A stretch of DNA of 10,976 nucleotides. It comes from Discostella pseudostelligera. Its lineage: Eukaryota; Bacillariophyta; Thalassiosirophyceae; Thalassiosirales; Thalassiosiraceae. Below are positions 1 through 7,279 of the stretch, in pieces. The position numbers and the translations under genes are program-made. Every line of letters begins with the position of its first letter. The stretch's first letter is position 1. The stretch spans positions 1-10,976 of the forward strand of contig JALLBK010000987.1 in NCBI GenBank assembly GCA_036940085.1, given 5' to 3'. Under the pieces are notes generated by a model. It was not told where the DNA came from, made no database searches, and worked only from the letters and a program-made list of their open reading frames with translations.

Positions 1-7
1 AGCTATA

Positions 8-45
8 TGAGATGCTATATACTAGACTTAATATATAGCGTCTCA
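8..45. repeat. Inverted repeat / hairpin, 14-bp arms
   Basis: Positions 8-21 pair with 32-45 across a 10-base loop. Thirteen of the 14 pairs are Watson-Crick and the remaining one is a T opposite G, which is a G-U wobble in RNA. It could be the 3' end of an unseen neighbouring transcript, a non-coding RNA stem, or the end of a small inverted-repeat element cut by the window edge. The sequence does not decide between these. Confidence 0.55.
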
Positions 46-433
46 GGGTGACCACAGTCATGAGAGATGTGCTTCTTGTTTTCGTGTTATCTACGCGCGC
101 TTGTTGTTGTTGCTTTTGCCATTCAGCAATTTTTTCCTTTCTGTTCGAATTGCTTCCGCAGGAGAATGGGAAAGGTACTTCTCGTGACACGCGTGTCATT
201 GTTCCCTAAACGAATTCATTGTACTTAACACAAGCTCCAATTTAGTTCTCATTTCTTCTCCTAAGTCCTGGTTTTCACGACCCTTGCCAGAAGTTCAATG
301 TGTCGTAGGCGGTGGGACACCAATCCGCTTCTCTAGATGCTCTAGATAGCTGTCTAAAAGTACCAGCACATCGCACAGGTACGCAGGTCAACCCGCCGAC
401 GTCATCTGTGTGGACGAAATAGCGGGAAGAGAT

Positions 434-468
434 ATTTGGCGAAGAAGAGTGGGGCGTTTTGGCGGGAA
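434..468. promoter_or_regulatory. Paired E2F-like motifs upstream of the CHMP7-like gene
   Basis: ATTTGGCGAA (434-443) and TTTTGGCGGGAA (457-468) match the E2F/DP-type consensus TTTSSCGC, the second one closely. They sit 170-200 bases before the ATG at 636. GCGGGAA also occurs just upstream (422-428). The same core, in opposite orientation, recurs in the other non-coding parts of this window. E2F/DP binding is inferred from the consensus. Confidence 0.4.
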
Positions 469-635
469 GAAAAGAATACCTGCCCTATCCACTATCCACA
501 ACTCGCATTCGACCGACGACCGCGTCGACCATGTGACGGCGACGACCGAGGGGAGCGGATATTATGGTAAATAGTAAACGAAGGCGATGGTTAGCATCAT
601 AAACTTACCATTTTGATAGTCTACATAAGTGAAAA

Positions 636-2891
636 ATGGCAAGTGAAGATGGCGGCGAGCGGCGTGGTGATGAAATGACGACAATTTCATCAGTTACCGC
701 TAACTCGTCGGGCAGCAACAACAACGATAGCTATAATCCTCCAACGCTCGAAGGTAACTTCATCAACACCAATAATTCCATCAGAGCTGATGCATTCGAC
801 GATGAGTTCATGTTCTGGGAGCAGGCTCACATCGCCACCTGTCTTCATCTATCCACAGTGGCATCTTCGTGTGCTGTAGTCCACAGCAATGGTTTGACTA
901 GTGTGAATGACTTGGAAAAGAGTAGATTCGAGGAGGAGGCACTAGAAAGGGTGTGTCAAATTCTTGGTGATGGAAATGTGTGCGCCTACATTCGAAAGGA
1001 TGGATCTATTGCCAATGATACCAAACAATTAAATGACATGTTTGATCGACGGCAGCAGCACCTGCCAATGGAGAGACATGGCACTTCCCGGCAATGCTAC
1101 ACCACAGCGGTAGTAGAACGCAGAATACCGTACAATACTTCGCATGCTGCTTTGGGTGGAAAAAATGATGGCAATCAGTTCTACCACACCCACAACAAGA
1201 GAAGCAGTGTCACATCAATGCTACCTTCTATGAACAACCATCAGATGGACCAACTTGCCCATCTTTCAGGACTCTACTTAACTGACATCATTGTTGTGGG
1301 AGCGGGAGGTCGAAGGGGAAAGATGATCGATACAGACGTCACCCTAACCACTGCAACAGCTGAGACGTCCACTGCACCACCCTCATCCTCTTGGTTCCAA
1401 TATTCAACTGCTTCTAACCTATTCCAAATACTCAAATCGGGTGCATCTCGTGTTATGTATGGTGCACTGTCTGTCATTGAGGGTGCTGAGGCGAGTGATC
1501 ATTATTTCGATTCAATAAATGGGGATATTGGCGTTGAACACCACGACGAGGACGAGTCTTCCTCATTGCAAGTTAGGAAGCTATTGACCAAAGATGTGGC
1601 ATCCGAAACAATTGTAAAATCCATCGATGGAATAATTGGGTACGAGCATGATGAGGACGACACTGCCACCTTGTCAGGGCGAAGAAGAAAGAAACGACAA
1701 CATTATGGTGCGTCAGCATTGCCGACCGTGGGTACTGATGATATGCTGATAAGCATTACGGTTGTGGCATATACCTGTCGGCATTTACTGACATTTGCAC
1801 AGAGTCTCGTATCCTCTAGATGTTGTACCGAAGGTGTTGGCAAGGTTGACATTGATGTCGGAAGTGCGGGTGACGAATGCAAAGATGACTACAGTGCCTT
1901 CTTCGTTCCAATGTCAGATGCGGATGGCAATGCACGGATGTTGATGTACAGAGAAGGATGGGATGCGTGTTCGTTTGGAATGTTTTGTCATAGGGCTGGT
2001 AGCTACTTTGCATCACGGAATAGAGATGTTTCTGCATCTGTTCCTGCTCCATCTCGGCAGACTTTAGCACAATACGGCAAGATTCTATCAGACATTACGC
2101 GAGAGGAGGTGGATCTATTGGCGACGACTTTGTGCAAATCCAAATTTGCATTGGTGGAAAAGGACATCATCATTCTTTTTCCTGGGGGCGTTCCAACCGA
2201 CTACTATCATGTTGCGACAACAGCGGCATCATCATCGAGATCTTCATCAGATTTTGCCCTCTTTCAAATCCACGTTACGAAAATGTCAATACAAAACAAG
2301 ATAGTCCGATTAGAACGAGATGCCAACGTAGCCAAAAACAATGCCATCAAGGCACGGAGGGAGAATAAGGAGACTCTCGAGCTGGCATTGGTACACATGC
2401 GTCGACGGAAGGCGGCGCTGGCCGAGTTGGAACGATGCGCGTCACTGTTGTCCAACCTTGACGCGTGTGAACTTCGACTTGAAAGGGCGAGGGATGATGT
2501 TCGACTTGTACAAAGCTACACATACCTCCGAACGGCTTTGCAAGACGTGCGCAAAACGAGGGATGAGTTACTGATCGGAAATAGTAGCAATTACGAAGAT
2601 GTCGAAGAGTTGATGTTGGACATACGAGAGGAAATGGATGAGATGAACGAAACGAATAAAAGAATGAACCAGATCTTGACGATAGAGCAGGCTGATGAAA
2701 TTGATGATGAGGAATTGAACGAAGAGTTTAGGCGGCTAGAGTTGGAGTGCGAGCGTGATCAAGTACAATCTGGTCCAGAGATAACCAAGGCTGATGCGAC
2801 AGTGACGAATATGGATCCTTCAGTGCCAAAGACGACGGGGCCAAAAAACGAGGAACCTGCATCGTCTGAAACACTTCCGGTGCCGGCATAG
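636..2891 (+). CDS. CHMP7: CHMP7-like ESCRT-III protein (Snf7 family)
   Basis: A 751-residue intronless frame. Residues about 545-705 read as an Snf7/CHMP domain: a basic, charged helical hairpin (MRRRKAALAELERC at 588-601, then NLDACELRLERARDD) followed by the hallmark segment EDVEELMLDIREEMDEMNE (654-672). Residues 691-704 (DEELNEEFRRLELE) resemble a MIM1 helix, which in this family binds the MIT domain of the ATPase Vps4. Before the Snf7 core, residues about 470-520 look like the second winged helix of CHMP7 (SDITREEVDLLATTLCKSKF, then a beta-like IIILFPGG), which separates CHMP7 from shorter CHMP2/4/6 proteins. CHMP7 family members nucleate ESCRT-III at the nuclear envelope and ER; that role is inferred here. 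The protein is much longer than animal CHMP7 (about 450 residues) because of disordered Ser/Asn/Asp-rich stretches at 1-55, 230-260 and 285-360. The ATG at 636 is the first Met; Met14 is an alternative start. It converges on the transporter gene. Confidence 0.8.
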   Translation: MASEDGGERRGDEMTTISSVTANSSGSNNNDSYNPPTLEGNFINTNNSIRADAFDDEFMFWEQAHIATCLHLSTVASSCAVVHSNGLTSVNDLEKSRFEEEALERVCQILGDGNVCAYIRKDGSIANDTKQLNDMFDRRQQHLPMERHGTSRQCYTTAVVERRIPYNTSHAALGGKNDGNQFYHTHNKRSSVTSMLPSMNNHQMDQLAHLSGLYLTDIIVVGAGGRRGKMIDTDVTLTTATAETSTAPPSSSWFQYSTASNLFQILKSGASRVMYGALSVIEGAEASDHYFDSINGDIGVEHHDEDESSSLQVRKLLTKDVASETIVKSIDGIIGYEHDEDDTATLSGRRRKKRQHYGASALPTVGTDDMLISITVVAYTCRHLLTFAQSLVSSRCCTEGVGKVDIDVGSAGDECKDDYSAFFVPMSDADGNARMLMYREGWDACSFGMFCHRAGSYFASRNRDVSASVPAPSRQTLAQYGKILSDITREEVDLLATTLCKSKFALVEKDIIILFPGGVPTDYYHVATTAASSSRSSSDFALFQIHVTKMSIQNKIVRLERDANVAKNNAIKARRENKETLELALVHMRRRKAALAELERCASLLSNLDACELRLERARDDVRLVQSYTYLRTALQDVRKTRDELLIGNSSNYEDVEELMLDIREEMDEMNETNKRMNQILTIEQADEIDDEELNEEFRRLELECERDQVQSGPEITKADATVTNMDPSVPKTTGPKNEEPASSETLPVPA

Positions 2892-3077
2892 TAAGAGAAA
2901 CTGTGCCATGCACTGTCCTTCCAACGGTAAGGTATCAATAGCGCACAAGTTCAGGGCGTTACGATACCCAAAATATATATATTTAGCATCATAATGCATT
3001 GCCGTGCAATAATTAACGTCTGTTCAATATCTCAAATATCGATCAGCACTCAATCTAAATTGCGGTTACAAACGGAT
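2892..3077. other. Short convergent intergenic region (shared 3' ends)
   Basis: These 186 bases separate the stop codons of the CHMP7-like gene (+) and the transporter gene (-). They contain an AT-rich block near 2970-3000 and AATAAT/AATTAA-like words, but no exact AATAAA on either strand in the expected place. The two 3' UTRs probably overlap or nearly so. Confidence 0.5.
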
Positions 3078-5611
3078 TTATTGGACCGGGGCAGAGCCAT
3101 ACCCATGCTGCTTCTGTAATTCCGACAGCAATTTCTCTCTCTCTGATTCCTTCTCCGCCTTCCTCGCCTCCTCTGCCTCATATCGTAGATACATTCCGTT
3201 GAATGTGGCGAAGTAGCATGTCGCGACGGCACTTATGATTATGAGCATGTAGAACGAAAACGTGTATTGTGGTAACTGAGAAGTTGCAATGTTCTCGATC
3301 TCTGATGCATCCGGTGACCTCCCTACGTCGCGCAAGGCCTTAAAAATGGGAATGAATGCCGCACTCAGTAGATTCGAGAATAATTGCTGAATGACCAATA
3401 CGGTGTTTTCACTGAGCGGATACACCACCTCGACGCCTAATTCGGTGGAGATGGGCTGTAGAGGGCCCGCCAGTACGGCAACAGTCAACAAGTTCCACCT
3501 CAAGTCGCCACCGGCATTCGAATCCAAGTCGACATTGCATACCGCCAATGCAAACGCTCCAAAGATCAGCATTCCAAGAGTGACGAAATAGTACTTTCGC
3601 GAAGCATCCGTCCACCCACCAAACACCAAACTAGAACACATGATAAGAATCTGAAAAGTACCGCCAACAATTCCGACGTATTCACGTCCAGCGCCATTGA
3701 GGGTAACCAGATAGTCCATATACGTGGAGAGAGTATTGATAATGATACCCGAGGTGGTGAATGCCACAACGCAATGACTGAACCCCTTCCGTCGAAAGCA
3801 CGCCTTAAATTGCTGTATAAGCTGATCATCACGGATATCAATATCCAGCTGTCGATCGACCTGGGTCATGATAGGCTCCACTCCTTCATCGTCGTTCTCA
3901 ATCCCAACGAGGGATCGAGTGCGGAAGTCGTCATACCCTAATGTCGATTCGAGTAGAGCGTTGTGATAATGCCCCTGCTCGTCATATCCGTGATAGAAGG
4001 ATGATGGCGCTGTGGTTAGGCTATTGCCCATTCCAGAATGGGCATAAGGGAAAGGTTCATAGTAACTACCGGAGGAAGGAGGAGGTGACATCATCATATA
4101 CGGATTGGGATAATAAGGAGAAGGTGGGGCAAGAGGATGATCCGGCGATGCCATGAGATGATGAGGAGGCGGAGTCTGGAATGGTATTCCCTCGACATTA
4201 TGTTGCTTCTTCCCGTTGGACGACAATGGAGTTTCCTCCTTCCCCACGGGTTCATCCGTCGATGCAGGAGAAGGAGCATTCACCGCTGCGTTGAATAATG
4301 GTTGTTGTCTCTGCCAATTAGAAATAGCCGCCATGGCGCCACCTTCTAATGATTCTTCCGTTGTAGCACGAGAAGGTGCATTCTTATCAACTGCCTGCTT
4401 CTCTTGAACTTTGGCTTCCCAATCCCGAATTGCATCGATGACACTACTTTCGGTGCGAGCACTTTCAGTGCGAGCTGCCGAGGTTGATGATGCCCCAGCG
4501 TCTGGCGCTAAATTCATAGTGTTCCTTCCACCTTTACCTCCATTCTCATCCAAACCAATCGCGCTACCCCTCGTCACAGTACTACTCCTACCAAATCGTC
4601 CAATGATCGGCCAATTCTTTGGAATCTTAATTTCCAAATCCCCCCGTATCACACGCGCGGTATCACTCGGTGGCGTAGGCGGGGCATCATCAAATTGCAA
4701 TGCACATCCCACGAAAGTAATGGTGCTAATCAAACTTAGTAGACCAAAGTAGGGCAATATGTCCTCTTCGGAACTGACTAACATGGTACCAAAGATGAAG
4801 GCACATCCGATACCCAATTGGTTGGAATTGAGTGCTACGCCGGTGGCCATGGTACGTTCATTTTCAGGGAACCAGGATGCAGATAGTAAGGCGGGGGTGC
4901 ATTGATATAATGGTTGGGAGAGGCCTACCAAGAAGAAGCCTGAGTAGAGTCTCCACGTTTCGTTGCTGTTACCGTCACTACTGTTGCTGTTGCTTGACGT
5001 CGACGATGTATACGACGAACCCATCAACAAAGTCGACTGCAATCCACCTGACTTCACAATACTACGGAATCAAGTACGTCGGAAAGCAACACGCGCAACA
5101 CTTGACAAGTGTACTCAAGGAACACTATGAAATAGAAGAAGATTGGAGCGGCTCAAAATACATTGGACTTACCTACCCAGTGTCAACAAAAATCCACCAA
5201 ACAATATAGTCCTACGCAATCCCAATCGTCCCAATATCGCTGGTTCCAATGCACTCGCGATAGCATTCGCCGCCAAGAAAACTGTCACTAAACTCTCGGC
5301 ATCAACATCCCCAAAGGCATTCATGGTAAGTAATGCAATTGGTGCGACGCTGTAACATGTCCAATCGGAAAGGAGATTGAGTAATGACATGTATAGGAGC
5401 ATAATCCAACGGGAGGAGTAGACGGTGAAGGCTGATTCGGTGGAGGGGGGTAAGAGGTGGGATAGATCGGGATGATGGTGGTGGTGTGGTGATTGGTGTT
5501 GGTGGAATGGTTGTTGCTGCTCTTGGTACTGTTGGTAGTAGTAGGGGTGCATCGGATGCTGATGTGGTGGTGACGGTAGTAATGGCTCATGAGGATGCTG
5601 ATAATACTGCA

Positions 5612-5643
<32 letters not shown>

Positions 5644-6522
5644 GGTGGTTGTTGTTGATGATGCAAGTGATGTTGATGCATCCAATATGCCGCATAGNTG
5701 CTGCTGCTGCTGCTGCGGTGGTTGTTGTTGATGATGCAAGTGATGTTGATGCATCCAATATGCCGCATAGGGAGGCAAGACCGGTGGAGGAGCATTCCCC
5801 ATCATTATTGGCACACTGCCATATCCTAAACCACTATACGCCATTGGATAATTGCTGTCATTCCCAACAACCTCTCTTCTTACTCTTCCCGACAATGCTC
5901 CTTCTCTCACTTCTCCTCCTGCTGCTGATACACCACCCTCCTCATCTACATTATGAGCACTAATATTATTGCTATTCCCCGCAGTTGAGGTAGGAGCAGC
6001 AGCATTAGGATGAAAATACCAACTCCCACCGGCAATAGTCGAATCCCACAATGACGATAGGATCATACTATCATTCATTCCTGAAGCAGTTGAATAGGCT
6101 AGTGATGACATGGTGGAATATCGTCCTGGAGGAGGGAATTGTGGCGGTGGCGGTGGTGGATCGTCAGAATTGCTGCCGTTGCTACTGTTGTTGTTGTTGT
6201 TGTTGCTGCTGCTGCCGTAGTTGCCATTGCTATCGCTTGTCATGTTTTTGGTATTATTGTCACTGTTGTTACTACTGCTAATGCTGTGGAGAAGATTGGC
6301 TCCATGCAATCGACGTGAGCGTTGTTTGGCAGGAGAAGACGGCACTGGCGTGAATGTTAGTGCACCGTCATCGCCATCATCATCGTCGTCGTCGTCGTCA
6401 TCGTCGTTGTCATAAGTGACATCTGTGTCCACATCGGCATCATCATCGTAATCTTCAATCTCGGACAGCATGCGCATGCTAGTATCATTGTTATTGCTGT
6501 TGGAAGAGGCCGCCGACGACAT
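3078..6522 (-). CDS. FLVCR/SLC49-like major facilitator transporter, two exons
   Basis: Exon 1 runs 6522-5177 and exon 2 runs 5047-3078 (stop TAA at 3080-3078). The intron is 5176-5048. Counting the 72-base assembly duplication once, the frame is continuous and encodes about 1080 residues. Residues 1-337 are a disordered cytosolic tail (Asp10 run at 40-49, Asn/Ser and Pro runs, His/Gln-rich 252-337). Transmembrane segments then start at SRWIMLLYMSLLNL (about 346), with a motif-A-like loop GRLGLRRT at 407-414. SQPLYQ...ALLSASWFPENER and the following ATGVALNSNQLG, and later GVEVVYPLSENT (about 961-972), match the FLVCR family pattern. A disordered central loop of about 290 residues (546-836) lies between the two six-helix halves. 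The C-terminus is charged. FLVCR/SLC49 proteins move heme, choline or ethanolamine; the substrate here is unknown. The frame stays open 49 codons upstream of the chosen Met without another Met. Confidence 0.75.
5048..5176 (-). other. Intron of the transporter gene (129 bases, phase 1)
   Basis: Read on the minus strand, the donor is CTGG|GTAGGT and the acceptor TCAG|GTGG. This choice joins a single G to GT, giving one Gly codon, and carries the frame from the GGFLLTL segment into GLQSTLLMG within the second or third transmembrane helix. The nearby stronger-looking donor AG|GTAAGT (intron starting 5172) leaves two bases and no AG acceptor in the matching phase, so I reject it. Without splicing, the frame stops at 5171-5169. 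Confidence 0.75.
5613..5643 (-). repeat. CAG/CTG microsatellite coding for polyglutamine
   Basis: Read on the minus strand this is nine CAG codons and one CAA, a Gln10 run in the cytosolic tail of the transporter. The duplicated copy across the N shows only six repeat units (5699-5716), because it stops at the join. It is a likely site of length variation between alleles. Confidence 0.8.
5626..5770. repeat. Perfect 72-base direct duplication around a single N (assembly join)
   Basis: Positions 5626-5697 and 5699-5770 are identical, separated by one N at 5698. Each copy begins inside a TGC run and ends in CGCATAG. The offset is 73 bases, which breaks the transporter frame; counting one copy only keeps the frame exactly (exon 1 becomes 424 codons plus one base, the phase the intron needs). 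The simplest reading is two contig ends that both ran into the CAG/CTG run and were joined without merging. The true length of the glutamine run is therefore uncertain. Confidence 0.85.
6376..6405 (-). repeat. Polyaspartate-coding GAC/GAT run
   Basis: Ten consecutive Asp codons (residues 40-49 of the transporter) follow a DTDVTYDN segment and precede GDDGALTF. The second copy of this region near 9860-9890 has a mixed Asp/Glu/Ala stretch in the same place, so the pure run is probably a later expansion in the intact gene or has decayed in the copy. Confidence 0.7.
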
Positions 6523-6538
6523 GTTGATGGCGGTGAAA

Positions 6539-6808
6539 TTATTTGTTGTTGTTGTCGTAGGGGAAAAAGATACGATGCCTGAATCTTTGTTGGTGGAAAT
6601 AACCTTGGCACCGCCTTCCTTTCCTAACCGAATCTCTCTTGTCTCTTGTAGCCCTCGATGATAAGTAGATCTTCACCACCACGCTGACACCGTCGTTCAT
6701 CATCTCACTTTTTTGTGGTGCCACTACATACTTGCTTGATGTTGATTGTCCATTGTTTTTTGCTTGCTTTGTCTGCATGATCACTCCTTCCCGCCAAATC
6801 TCTGCCAT
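6539..6808 (-). other. Candidate small or upstream ORF (89 residues), conserved in the second copy
   Basis: A minus-strand frame starts at an ATG (6808-6806, MAEIWREGV) and stops 16 bases before the transporter's ATG. The duplicated block holds a matching frame (10335-10078, MEEILREGV). Between the two, the segment SEMMNDG..VSV.VKI and the segment RDS.RKGR are kept, every length difference from the Met through RKGR is a multiple of three, and several changes are synonymous (for example AGC against TCA for Ser). This suggests past coding constraint. It has no recognisable domain. It could be a uORF, an unrecognised first exon, or chance openness in a recent duplicate. Confidence 0.3.
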
Positions 6809-6916
6809 GTGCAGAGCCGAGAAAAGTCGAGTCAACTGAAAGTCTCCCGCCAAAACTTTGCCACGTGTAAGTAGAGTTAGGGCTCCAATTCTCTCCCGCC
6901 AAATCTAGGCCGATGG
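6788..6916. promoter_or_regulatory. Three 22-base composite elements: E2F-like core plus E-box-like half
   Basis: Elements lie at 6790-6811, 6846-6867 and 6895-6916. Each starts CCCGCCAAA (reverse of the E2F-like TTTGGCGGG). In the first two, exactly four bases later, comes TGCCATGTG or TGCCACGTG; the latter contains a perfect CACGTG (6862-6867). The third keeps the first half and has a degraded second half (GGCCGATGG). A fourth relative lies in the duplicated block at 10317-10338. Fixed spacing suggests a paired binding site; the factors (E2F/DP, bHLH or bZIP) are inferred. Confidence 0.45.
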
Positions 6917-7279
6917 CGCAGCGAGCGCTTGAGTCGCCGGCAACTTCAACTTCACAGCCGCCGCTGAATGGAGGAACTAGTATTAGCGTTACATCAACTT
7001 CCCTGAAAATTGGTGAGTAAAAAATGACTTGAATGACCTCTGTGTTCGCCAGCATTCGACCTCATTCAACACAGCCCCCCTCAAATCTACTACCCGGTAC
7101 GAAAACAAAAATTGACAGCAGGGATATATTGTTAAGTACACACCTGAAAACATGTACAATCAAGCAAATGGTTTGCGGAACAGCGGCTGCATAGGGCAGC
7201 GTGCAACAAGTGTGTTGCTGCCCCAACAGCCAACGGCGGCATCAAACCACAAGTACTCCTGTATCCAATTTCAAGCAAT

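Larger units (their letters stand above)
1..635. other. 5' flank without a gene; upstream region of the CHMP7-like gene
   Basis: No reading frame here looks like a protein and I see no tRNA or rRNA. The first 45 bases form a strong inverted repeat (separate entry). A GACGTCA-type half site (ACGTCA at 399-404) resembles the core bound by diatom bZIP/aureochrome factors, but a six-base match means little alone. E2F-like motifs lie at 434-468 (separate entry). The last 100 bases before the ATG at 636 are A-rich, consistent with a 5' leader. No TATA box is convincing. Confidence 0.6.
6523..7279. other. Divergent promoter region between transporter and secreted repeat protein
   Basis: These 757 bases drive the transporter leftwards and the secreted protein rightwards. 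They contain three composite CCCGCCAAA elements, a candidate minus-strand small frame at 6539-6808, and an inverted repeat CTGTGTT/AACACAG (7040-7046 and 7068-7074). The proximal 280 bases match the duplicated block at 9967-10356. The right-hand 360 bases (6917-7279) show no other gene or repeat that I can support. Confidence 0.55.

Noticed and set aside
5048..5172. Alternative intron using the donor AG|GTAAGT
   Set aside because: The donor looks stronger, but it leaves two bases in the last codon and no AG acceptor in the required phase restores the FLVCR frame.
5321..5758. A minus-strand 145-codon frame with Thr/His/Asn runs
   Set aside because: It is a shifted reading of the transporter exon that crosses the N; the correct frame has the membrane helices.
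6705..7055. A 116-codon minus-strand frame in the divergent promoter region
   Set aside because: It lies upstream of the duplicated block over most of its length, has no recognisable domain and no comparative support.
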